Assembly: GCF_040371755.1 (NCBI RefSeq)
Contig: NZ_BAABWE010000006.1
Span: forward strand, 62,001-126,000
Direction of reading: 5' to 3'
DNA length: 64,000 nucleotides
Source of the DNA: Bermanella sp040371755
GTDB taxonomy: Bacteria; Pseudomonadota; Gammaproteobacteria; Pseudomonadales; Oceanobacteraceae
The translations under genes were made by a program, and so were the position numbers. Below the pieces are notes generated by a model. That model searched no databases. It worked only from the letters and a program-made list of their open reading frames with translations, and was not told where the DNA came from. Below are positions 44,868 to 52,087 of this stretch, one piece after another. Position 1 is the stretch's first letter; each line of letters opens with the position of its first letter.

Positions 44868-45421
44868 GGTGTTGAGCGAAATTTTGCATTACCTAATGCT
44901 TTTAAGCTGGCTTCAACTGCCCCTGTTAATACACCAATAATATCCCTGTTAAAGTAAATGGGAACAGAAATTTGCGCACTAATGGTTTGGGTGCTTTCAT
45001 CCCATCTAAGTGCGTCAATAAAAACTTCGTCATACCCCATGACTTGTTTGAATTTAGCTTCATCCCCTTGCCAATAGTCTGAGGTTTTGGGTATTGAACC
45101 TAACGTTTCACCGTATTGTCCTATTAAAATTACTTCAATAAAGAAATTTGAGTTCTGAGCCATGAATGACTGCAATATTTTTTGTGCTGCTGGATCTAGT
45201 ACGTTATCAGAGATACCTTCTTGAGTACGCCATAATTGATCCATTTTAAGCATGTAACGTATGGTCTGAGGCTTACTATGGGTATTGATAATTTCAATGA
45301 TATCAGCGGATTGAGAGAGGCTAACAAGTCGAGAAATGGCAGGTTTAAGTTTCTCTGGCTCTATGGCCTGAGCGCAGATGGAAATGAAGAGTAAAAGTAT
45401 AGGAGCGGCGTATCTGGCCAT
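44864..45421 (-). CDS. Periplasmic Cache/PDC-like sensor domain protein
   Basis: The 185-residue protein has a signal peptide (MARYAAPILLLFISICAQA) and one domain with the late Cache-fold pattern. FFIEVILIGQYGETLGSIPKTSDYWQGDEAKFKQ-type sequence is followed by a strand block ending SVPIYFNRDIIGVLTGAV. Such domains bind small ligands in receptors, but here no transmembrane or signalling part follows, so it would be a free periplasmic binding module. A partner is not evident. The start lies 151 bases from prfB, divergently. Confidence 0.55.
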   Translation of the reverse strand: MARYAAPILLLFISICAQAIEPEKLKPAISRLVSLSQSADIIEIINTHSKPQTIRYMLKMDQLWRTQEGISDNVLDPAAQKILQSFMAQNSNFFIEVILIGQYGETLGSIPKTSDYWQGDEAKFKQVMGYDEVFIDALRWDESTQTISAQISVPIYFNRDIIGVLTGAVEASLKALGNAKFRSTP

Positions 45422-45572
45422 TTTTCACACCGTTTAAATGCTTAATTTAATATAGCTCGGATTTCGGCTCTTCGCTAGTGCATATTATTGTGCCATAGCC
45501 TATTTTTAATGGCTCAACTTGGGTAAAATTCGCGCCTAATTTTACATAACGGCTTTGCCCCTAGGAGTTTCC

Positions 45573-46668
45573 TTGGAAGTTCAACCAATCATTAATCAGA
45601 TTAAAGACCTTAAAGCACGTACAGACATGCTTAGGGGGTATCTTTGACTACGAGACAAAGGCAGAGCGCTTACAAGAAGTTGAACTAGAACTTGGCCAGC
45701 CGGCTATTTGGAACGAGCCAGAAAAAGCTCAAGAGCTAGGCCGCGAGCGATCAAACCTTGAAGCGGTGGTGAATACCATTGACGGTATGGACACAGGGCT
45801 TAATGATTGCGAAGAGCTACTTGAAATGTCCGTTGATGAAGATGATGCTGACGGCGTAGCCGAAGTAGAGTCTGAACTTGAAGGGCTACAAGCGCTTCTG
45901 GAAAAACTTGAGTTTCGTCGTATGTTCTCTGGGGAAATGGACCCAAGCCATGCCTATTTAGACATACAGTCAGGCTCAGGTGGTACAGAGGCACAAGATT
46001 GGGCAGAAATGATTTTACGCATGTACTTGCGCTGGGGAGAAGCCAAAGGCTTTAAAGTCGAGCTAATGGAAGCTTCTGCTGGTGAAGTGGCCGGTATCAA
46101 AAGTGCCACAATCCGCTTTGAAGGCGAATACGCGTTTGGTTGGCTGCGCACCGAAACAGGAGTGCACCGTTTAGTGCGTAAATCTCCGTTTGATTCAAGT
46201 GGCCGTCGTCATACATCGTTTGCCTCTGTGTTTGTATCCCCTGAGGTTGATGACAATATTGAAATTGACATTAACCCCGCGGATTTAAAAATCGATGTAT
46301 ACCGTGCCAGTGGTGCTGGTGGGCAGCACGTAAACACCACAGAGTCGGCGGTACGTATTACCCACGTACCAACCAATACGGTTACACAATGTCAGAACCA
46401 GCGTTCACAGCATAAAAACAAAGACCAAGCCATGAAGCAGTTGAAAGCCAAACTGTATGAGCTTGAATTAAGTATTCGCAATGCTGAAAGCCAAGCCCTT
46501 GAAGACACTAAAAGTGACATAGGTTGGGGCAGTCAGATTCGTTCCTATGTGTTGGATGACTCACGCATTAAAGATTTAAGAACAGGTGTAGAAAACCGGA
46601 ATACGCAGCAGGTGTTGGATGGGGCGTTGGATCCGTTCATGGAGGCGTCTCTTAAAGCGGGTCTTTGA
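45573..46668 (+). CDS. prfB: Peptide chain release factor 2, with programmed +1 frameshift
   Basis: RF2 releases peptides at UGA and UAA. Translation starts at TTG 45573 (TAGGAG at 45562-45567) and reads 24 codons to CTT TGA at 45642-45647. The internal Shine-Dalgarno AGGGGG and the slippery CTT-TGA-C are the classic prfB site, so the ribosome shifts +1 and continues at GAC 45646. The total is about 364 residues. The SPF anticodon tripeptide is in RKSPFDSSGRRHTSF and the catalytic GGQ in GASGAGGQHV. The in-frame stop makes RF2 regulate its own synthesis. lysS follows after a 200-base spacer, as in many bacteria. Confidence 0.95.
45630..45648 (+). promoter_or_regulatory. Programmed +1 frameshift site of prfB
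   Basis: CTTAGGGGGTATCTTTGAC contains the internal Shine-Dalgarno-like AGGGGG 3 bases before the CTT slip codon, then the TGA stop and C, identical in logic to the E. coli site. Low RF2 slows termination and favours the shift into the long frame. Confidence 0.95.
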
Positions 46669-46687
46669 CCCTCAGCTTAGATGACGA

Positions 46688-46838
46688 ATGTAAGATGAGA
46701 GATGTGTTTAAGCTCTTGTCTTTGCATAATTGTAAAAAATTATGCATGTAGGAAATGAGTCAGCAGTAATAGGCCGGACGTTGTCCGGCAAAGAATTTCA
46801 ACGATTAAGTTTAATTAATAGAGCGTCTTACATCTCTC
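46688..46838. repeat. MITE-like element: inverted ends with two internal hairpins
   Basis: The prfB-lysS spacer holds inverted words at both ends: ATGTAAGA (46688-46695) with TCTTACAT (46826-46833), and GAGAGATGT (46697-46705) with ACATCTCTC (46830-46838). Inside are TGCATAATT-GTAAAA-AATTATGCA (46723-46746) and GCCGGAC-GTT-GTCCGGC (46773-46789). No coding frame is present. It could be a small non-autonomous mobile element or an intergenic repeat; neither hairpin has a T-run, so terminators are unlikely. Confidence 0.4.
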
Positions 46839-46868
46839 GTATCACGTCTCTCGTTTAAAGGTAACAAA

Positions 46869-48407
46869 ATGACTGAACCACGTGATGAAAATAAATTGAT
46901 CGCTGAACGTCGTGCAAAATTAGATGCACTGCGTGAGGGCTGCCCAGCTAATGGACACAAGAACGATTTTGATCGAAAACACGTGGCGGCTAAGTTACAA
47001 GCTGAATTTGGCGAATTCGATAAAGAAACTCTAGAAGAGCAAGACAATCAAGTGGCCGTTGCTGGTCGTATTATGTTTCAGCGTGGGCCATTTGCTCAAA
47101 TTCAAGACACCTCTGGCACTATTCAAGTTTATATTGATAAGTCAGTTCAGAAAGAAGTGAATTACAAAAGCGTTTATGACTTAGGCGATATCATCGGTGC
47201 TCGCGGAGCGTTACATAAATCCGGTAAAGGTGAGTTATACGTTAATGTGACGCAAGTAGAAGACTTAGTGATGCTAACTAAATCACTGCGTCCGTTGCCA
47301 GACAAGTTCCATGGTCTTGCAGACCAAGAAACCAAATACCGTCAGCGCTATATTGATTTAATCATGAGCCAAGATACACGCGCATTATTTAAAGTACGTT
47401 CAAAATTAGTGGCAGGAATTCGTCGTTATTTAAGTGAACGTGACTTTATGGAAGTTGAAACCCCAATGCTGCAAGTGATTCCAGGTGGTGCAACTGCTAA
47501 GCCATTTGAGACACATCACAACGCATTAGATATGGGTATGTACTTGCGTATTGCCCCAGAGCTAAACCTTAAGCGTTTGGTGGTAGGTGGTTTTGAACGT
47601 GTATTCGAAATTAACCGCAGCTTCCGTAACGAAGGTCTATCGACTCGTCATAACCCTGAATTCACCATGATTGAGTTTTATCAAGCCTATGCAACTTACC
47701 ATGATTTGATGGATACCACAGAAGATATGTTGCGTACTCTTGCGCAAGATGTCATGGGTACAACCGATATTAAAAACACCACAAAAGACAGTGAAGGTAA
47801 TGTTGTAAGTGAAGTGGTTTACGATTTTGCGCAACCGTTTACGCGTATCACCATGGCCGATGCCGTGATCAAATATAACCCTGAATTTGATCCTGCTGTG
47901 ATTCAAGATTGCGAAAACAATATTGAAAAACTAAAAGAATACGCCAAGCAAGTGGGCATTAAAGATGAGCCTAAACAAAGCGTTTGGGGCCCAGGTAAGT
48001 GGTTGTGTGAAATTTTCGAAGAAACCGCTGAACATAAATTGGATCAGCCTACTTTTATTACTGCTTACCCTTGGGAAGTATCACCACTTGCCCGTCGTAG
48101 TGATGATAACCCGTTCTTTACTGACCGTTTCGAGTTCTTTGTTGGTGGTCGTGAATTAGCAAACGGTTTCTCTGAGCTTAATGATGCACAAGATCAAGCA
48201 GAGCGTTTTCAGCGTCAAGTGGATGAAAAAGATGCAGGTGATGATGAAGCCATGCATTACGATGCAGACTACATCCAAGCCCTTGAGTACGGAATGCCAC
48301 CAACCGCTGGTGAAGGCATTGGTATTGACCGTTTAATGATGCTATTTACCGATAGTCCAACCATTAAAGACGTTATTTTGTTCCCACATATGCGTCCTAT
48401 AAAATAA
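46869..48407 (+). CDS. lysS: Lysyl-tRNA synthetase (class II)
   Basis: LysS charges tRNA-Lys. The 512-residue protein has an N-terminal OB-fold (VAVAGRIMFQRGPFAQIQD), motif 2 FEINRSFRNEGLSTRHNPEFT and motif 3 GEGIGIDRLMMLFTD with VILFPHMRP at the C terminus. RBS AAAGG lies about 7 bases before the ATG. The prfB-lysS order is conserved in many bacteria. Length matches the family. Confidence 0.97.
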   Translation: MTEPRDENKLIAERRAKLDALREGCPANGHKNDFDRKHVAAKLQAEFGEFDKETLEEQDNQVAVAGRIMFQRGPFAQIQDTSGTIQVYIDKSVQKEVNYKSVYDLGDIIGARGALHKSGKGELYVNVTQVEDLVMLTKSLRPLPDKFHGLADQETKYRQRYIDLIMSQDTRALFKVRSKLVAGIRRYLSERDFMEVETPMLQVIPGGATAKPFETHHNALDMGMYLRIAPELNLKRLVVGGFERVFEINRSFRNEGLSTRHNPEFTMIEFYQAYATYHDLMDTTEDMLRTLAQDVMGTTDIKNTTKDSEGNVVSEVVYDFAQPFTRITMADAVIKYNPEFDPAVIQDCENNIEKLKEYAKQVGIKDEPKQSVWGPGKWLCEIFEETAEHKLDQPTFITAYPWEVSPLARRSDDNPFFTDRFEFFVGGRELANGFSELNDAQDQAERFQRQVDEKDAGDDEAMHYDADYIQALEYGMPPTAGEGIGIDRLMMLFTDSPTIKDVILFPHMRPIK

Positions 48408-48421
48408 GGCGCTTTTTGCAG

Positions 48422-48466
48422 TTTGATGGATTAGCTCTTCCCGAAAGGGAAGGGTGAGCCATCAAA
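48422..48466. repeat. Long GNRA-capped hairpin downstream of lysS
   Basis: TTTGATGG (48422-48429) pairs with CCATCAAA (48459-48466), GCTC with GAGC-like sequence further in, and TTCCC-GAAA-GGGAA forms the tip with a GNRA tetraloop. The structure lacks a T-run, so it may be a Rho-blocking 3' end, an RNA-stability element or a dispersed repeat rather than an intrinsic terminator. Confidence 0.55.
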
Positions 48467-48549
48467 ATCCAGATTGCTCGCTTCTCACTTCTCCTGCCGA
48501 TATACTCAAGCCTCGCGTTTAACCATATTTAAGATACATAGAGATACTT

Positions 48550-49305
48550 ATGACAGCTGTTGATATTTTAAAACAAAGCCTTAATTTTTATGGTCGTGTG
48601 TTCAATAAGGTTTTTTGGCTAAGTGTGGCATCCAGCATCATGCCGTTGTTAATGGTGGCATTTGTTGGTGGGGGCCAGCCTAGCATTTTAGGTATGTTAC
48701 TGGTGATGGTCCTTAGCATGTTCTTTTCTATTTACATGTTGGTGTTTGTGCATCAGTTTTCTAAAGATCAAGACGACAGCTTAGCCGCTGGGTTTCAATT
48801 GACTCTGAAGAAGTTTTTCCCAGTCATTCTCACGTCTATGGTTTTTGGCCTTGTTACCATGCTCAGTATGATTCCTGGGGCAATTGTTGGCAGTGTTTTG
48901 GCGTCCGGAATTCAAGATGAGCAATTGCAAGCGGGCTTAATCGCTATAATTGCTATGATTCCAATGAGTTTTTTCTTGTATCGTTGCTTCTTTGCAATTT
49001 ATTTCACCTTAACGGATGGTACGTCACCTATTGATGCCCTAAAGGCCAGTAACCAACTGACTAAAAAGAATAAATTAATCTTTCGTGGATTTATGTTGCT
49101 GACATTTATTATGCTGGCTTACTTTGTATTGTTAGTACTAGTGGGTCAGATGATTGCGTTTGGCACAATGGCAATTGCTATTTTAGAGTTTGCTTTGCAA
49201 GTGATTGTGATGCCTCTATTTACTATTTTTATTTACCGTATGTATGAAGTAGCGAAAGAGCAATACGCAACTAAGTCAAAAAACGGCGACATAGACAGCG
49301 AGTAA
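48550..49305 (+). CDS. Multi-pass inner-membrane protein, YciC (UPF0259)-like
   Basis: The 251-residue protein has about six membrane segments and the N-terminal pattern MTAVDILKQSLNFYGRVFNKVF, followed by a long membrane block and SPIDALKASNQLTKKNK in a cytoplasmic loop. This resembles YciC/UPF0259 and related glycerophosphoryl-diester-phosphodiesterase membrane domains (D-A-L-K-x-S). No function is established. It ends 6 bases before ung and may be cotranscribed with it. Confidence 0.6.
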   Translation: MTAVDILKQSLNFYGRVFNKVFWLSVASSIMPLLMVAFVGGGQPSILGMLLVMVLSMFFSIYMLVFVHQFSKDQDDSLAAGFQLTLKKFFPVILTSMVFGLVTMLSMIPGAIVGSVLASGIQDEQLQAGLIAIIAMIPMSFFLYRCFFAIYFTLTDGTSPIDALKASNQLTKKNKLIFRGFMLLTFIMLAYFVLLVLVGQMIAFGTMAIAILEFALQVIVMPLFTIFIYRMYEVAKEQYATKSKNGDIDSE

Positions 49306-49311
49306 TTAGTC

Positions 49312-50034
49312 ATGTTTGACGCAATCCCCTCATCATGGCAGCCATTTTTCCAAGCGCAGTTGGCTCAGGAGTATTTTAAAAATGTATTGCGCTTTGTTGA
49401 GGTCGAGCGCAAACAATCCACGGTGTTTCCTAGCGAAAAAAATACATGGCATGCATTTGAGGCTACAGATTTTACACAATTGAAAGTTGTGATTATTGGG
49501 CAAGACCCATATCACGGTGCAGGGCAAGCCCATGGCTTATCTTTTAGTGTTCCTGAGGGGATTAAAATCCCCCCGTCTTTGAAAAATATATTCAAAGAAA
49601 TCAGCTTAGAGTTTGATACGACCATTCCTCATAGTGGTAACTTGGAAGATTGGGCCAAACAAGGGGTATTGTTACTGAACGCGTGCTTAACGGTCAGGGA
49701 AGGAGAGCCTGCCAGTCATAGCAAACAAGGCTGGGAAATATTTACATCAGCATGTATAGATTACATTAATAAAAATAAACAAGGAGTTGTATTTTTAGCT
49801 TGGGGACGCTTTGCTCATGAAGTGTGTAAAAACATTGACACCAATAAACATAGCGTAATTAAAACCTCACATCCTAGCCCCTTAGGGGCCAGCAAGCAGG
49901 GCAAGGATTTCACTGCCTTTTTGAGCTCGGGCTGTTTTAAACAGTGCAATGCTTATTTACGAAGCCAAGGGAAAACAGAAGTAAACTGGAATCTGGCTGA
50001 AAATCAGCCCCATACATTGGGCTTTGAGTTTTAG
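49312..50034 (+). CDS. ung: Uracil-DNA glycosylase
   Basis: Ung removes uracil from DNA to start base excision repair. The 240-residue family 1 enzyme has the catalytic water-activating loop VVIIGQDPYHGAGQAHGLSFS and VLLLNACLTVREGEPASH. The DNA-intercalating loop reads KTSHPSPLGASKQGKDF, where most family members have HPSPLSA. WGRFAHEVC is also conserved. Length is typical. It starts 6 bases after the membrane protein gene. Confidence 0.95.
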   Translation: MFDAIPSSWQPFFQAQLAQEYFKNVLRFVEVERKQSTVFPSEKNTWHAFEATDFTQLKVVIIGQDPYHGAGQAHGLSFSVPEGIKIPPSLKNIFKEISLEFDTTIPHSGNLEDWAKQGVLLLNACLTVREGEPASHSKQGWEIFTSACIDYINKNKQGVVFLAWGRFAHEVCKNIDTNKHSVIKTSHPSPLGASKQGKDFTAFLSSGCFKQCNAYLRSQGKTEVNWNLAENQPHTLGFEF

Positions 50035-50054
50035 CTTGATCATTTCCCTTGGGG

Positions 50055-50501
50055 TTACTTATTAGCTTTTTCTTTTGCTCGCTCGGCTTCAAATTTTTCT
50101 AGGCGTTTATCCCAAGTTTTAAAACGTTTTCTGCAGTAACTATCGAGTTCTTCAAATGTCTGGAAATAGAGATCGCACCCTTCATTTATAGGTACTTCTT
50201 TTTCGCAGGCATCATTACTGTGTTCGCGACAAATCATTGGGCGGGTTTCATAAATGCCGCAGCGGTTATCCGGCATGACATATTCACATTTTGTCATAGC
50301 TAGGAGGTACCAGCCATTACCATCTTTGAATACATGAACTCCCTTATGAGCGATTTGCCAGAGTAATACATCAAAGGCGTGCATGGTTCTTGGCGTGTCT
50401 AGTTCTTGAGTGATGTACGAGCAGCACAGGGCCGAGCAAAAATCGCACTTATTACTTGATGTGATATCTGTCGTTTCGATGATTTGTACGCTATCGGACA
50501 C
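50055..50501 (-). CDS. YkgJ-type cysteine cluster protein
   Basis: The 148-residue protein has the cysteine pattern of the UPF0153/YkgJ family: CDFCSALCC near the N terminus, then TKCEYVMPDNRCGIYETRPMICREH, and later EGC and YCRKRF. The cysteines probably bind zinc or an iron-sulfur cluster. Function is not known. The C-terminal tail is charged and helical (DKRLEKFEAERAKEKANK). It is convergent with ung and lies 85 bases past the chemoreceptor gene's stop on the same strand. Confidence 0.8.
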   Translation of the reverse strand: MSDSVQIIETTDITSSNKCDFCSALCCSYITQELDTPRTMHAFDVLLWQIAHKGVHVFKDGNGWYLLAMTKCEYVMPDNRCGIYETRPMICREHSNDACEKEVPINEGCDLYFQTFEELDSYCRKRFKTWDKRLEKFEAERAKEKANK

Positions 50502-50586
50502 AGGTTAAACTTCGACTAAGGGATAGGATGGCTATTTTAATGCCCATGAGCCCCAATAGCGACCCCAAATCGAAATGGATTGTCTT

Positions 50587-51762
50587 TTAGTTTAGTTGAT
50601 AGCCCTCAATATCTTTGTGCAAGTGACTGATTTGAGTTTTCAAATTCGCGCATACGGTTTTGCTTTGTGTGGTTAAACTGGTACTGGAAAGGGCTAGGCG
50701 CATGAGTGTTTCGACATTTTGTTTGCAGTGTTCAATATCGCTGACTTGGCCTTCAACCGCCGCGTTAATCCCAGAATTGACCGCTTGAATGCGTTGTACG
50801 GCGCTTAATATCTCGTTTAAGCTTGTTTGTGTGCCTTGTACCTCCTCAACCCCTTGGCTAGCTAGTTTAGCGCCTTTATCCATTATGGTGACGGCGGCTT
50901 CGGTATCTTCTTGAAGCTCTGAGATCATATTGTTTATCTCGTTGGTGGATTGTTGCGCACGATTGGCCAGCGCCCTTACCTCATCTGCCACCACCGCAAA
51001 CCCTCGTCCTTGTTCACCTGCTCTAGCTGCTTCAATAGCTGCATTAAGAGCTAACAGGTTGGTTTGTTCTGATATTTCTTGGATGCTGATGAGCACAATT
51101 CCTATTTTATCACCATGACGTTTTAGTTTTGAGATGGTATTAGCGGCATCACTGCTTTGCTGGCTAAGTTGCGTCATGAGATTCATGGTGTTACGTATAT
51201 GGTCTGACGACTCCATAGCTTGATCATGTGAAGATTGGCTAGCTTGGGCGGCTTGTTCGGTTTGCAGGTTAATACTGCTGGCTGACTCGTGTAATGACTT
51301 CATGGCCGATAACGTGGCCTCGGTAGCTTGGTTTTGCTCACGTATTTTTTGACTGCTGCCTGATGCTTTAGTGTCTAGATGTTCAATGGTTTCAGTGCAA
51401 GATTGAGTGACTTGCTGGATACGACTAAAAGAGGATTGAATGTTATCAGCCATGGCATTCACATTATGGATAATGTTACCTATGGTGTCCTGACTTTCTA
51501 TGGAACATCTGCGGGTTAAATCTTTATTTACAATGGCTTTAGAGACCTTGGCAACTTGCTGTAAATGTACCAACAGTAGTTTTTTTATTAGCCAAAAGTT
51601 AATAATGCCGATACAGGCTCCCGCCACCAAACAGCCTGCGGCAAACCAAATAAACATACCTTCTTTCCAATCCACAAAAAACTGGGCATACACTGGAAAG
51701 ATAAGCCCCATAGCTAGGCCAAAGGCGATAAACGAGAGTTGAATACGGCGTAAGATACTCAT
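50587..51762 (-). CDS. Methyl-accepting chemotaxis protein without a periplasmic sensor domain
   Basis: The protein (391 residues from ATG 51762; an ATG at 51774 would add four) has two membrane segments (about residues 8-28 and 36-60) separated by only about 8 residues. A HAMP-like linker follows (LQQVAKVSKAIVNKDLTRRC), then the signalling coiled coil with the conserved tip EISEQTNLLALNAAIEAARAGEQGRGFAVVADEVR. With no periplasmic ligand domain it would sense a cytoplasmic, membrane or redox cue, or work with a partner. The ACAAGG upstream fits either start. Confidence 0.88.
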   Translation of the reverse strand: MSILRRIQLSFIAFGLAMGLIFPVYAQFFVDWKEGMFIWFAAGCLVAGACIGIINFWLIKKLLLVHLQQVAKVSKAIVNKDLTRRCSIESQDTIGNIIHNVNAMADNIQSSFSRIQQVTQSCTETIEHLDTKASGSSQKIREQNQATEATLSAMKSLHESASSINLQTEQAAQASQSSHDQAMESSDHIRNTMNLMTQLSQQSSDAANTISKLKRHGDKIGIVLISIQEISEQTNLLALNAAIEAARAGEQGRGFAVVADEVRALANRAQQSTNEINNMISELQEDTEAAVTIMDKGAKLASQGVEEVQGTQTSLNEILSAVQRIQAVNSGINAAVEGQVSDIEHCKQNVETLMRLALSSTSLTTQSKTVCANLKTQISHLHKDIEGYQLN

Positions 51763-52007
51763 AAATACACACATCCTTGTAAAACCATTTCTACAGTATA
51801 GACATCGAATCAGATAAGTTGATATGTGTGATTAGTGGCCATTTAAATCTAATTCTTTTTTTATAATTCACTGTAATAAAAAATTCATATTTATAGCTTT
51901 ATGAGTACCTCCTTACATTCATAGCCAATGTATACGGGCGTAATAGGCAAATTTTGGATGTCATATTTTAGCCATAAAAATGCAGTGAAACTGAAACTCA
52001 AATGTCA

Positions 52008-52040
52008 TGTAACACACCTGTCATAAACAAAACCTATTGT
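52008..52040 (+). promoter_or_regulatory. PhoB-box-like promoter of the TonB-dependent receptor
   Basis: TGTAACA (52008-52014) and TGTCATA (52019-52025) are 11 bases apart, the half-site spacing of a Pho box, and TATTGT (52035-52040) follows 16 bases after the second half-site. A further TGTCAT begins at 52003. The rest of the 313-base spacer 51775-52087 shows nothing else I can name. Confidence 0.65.
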
Positions 52041-52087
52041 CTGGCCAACTAAATATATAACCAAACCCCTTTTAAGTTGGAGACACT

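Noticed and set aside
45766..46668. prfB as a shorter protein starting at ATG 45766, or as a frameshifted pseudogene
   Set aside because: The upstream TTG start, AGGGGG and CTT-TGA-C site show the standard programmed frameshift, so the gene is intact.
48422..48466. Intrinsic terminator of lysS
   Set aside because: The hairpin is strong but is followed by ATCCAGATTG rather than a T-run.
52003..52024. TGTCAT repeats 16 bases apart as the Pho box
   Set aside because: PhoB half-sites are spaced 11 bases; TGTAACA and TGTCATA give that spacing at two of the promoters, with a weaker CTTAACA first half-site before the lipoprotein gene. The extra TGTCAT is noted as an additional feature only.
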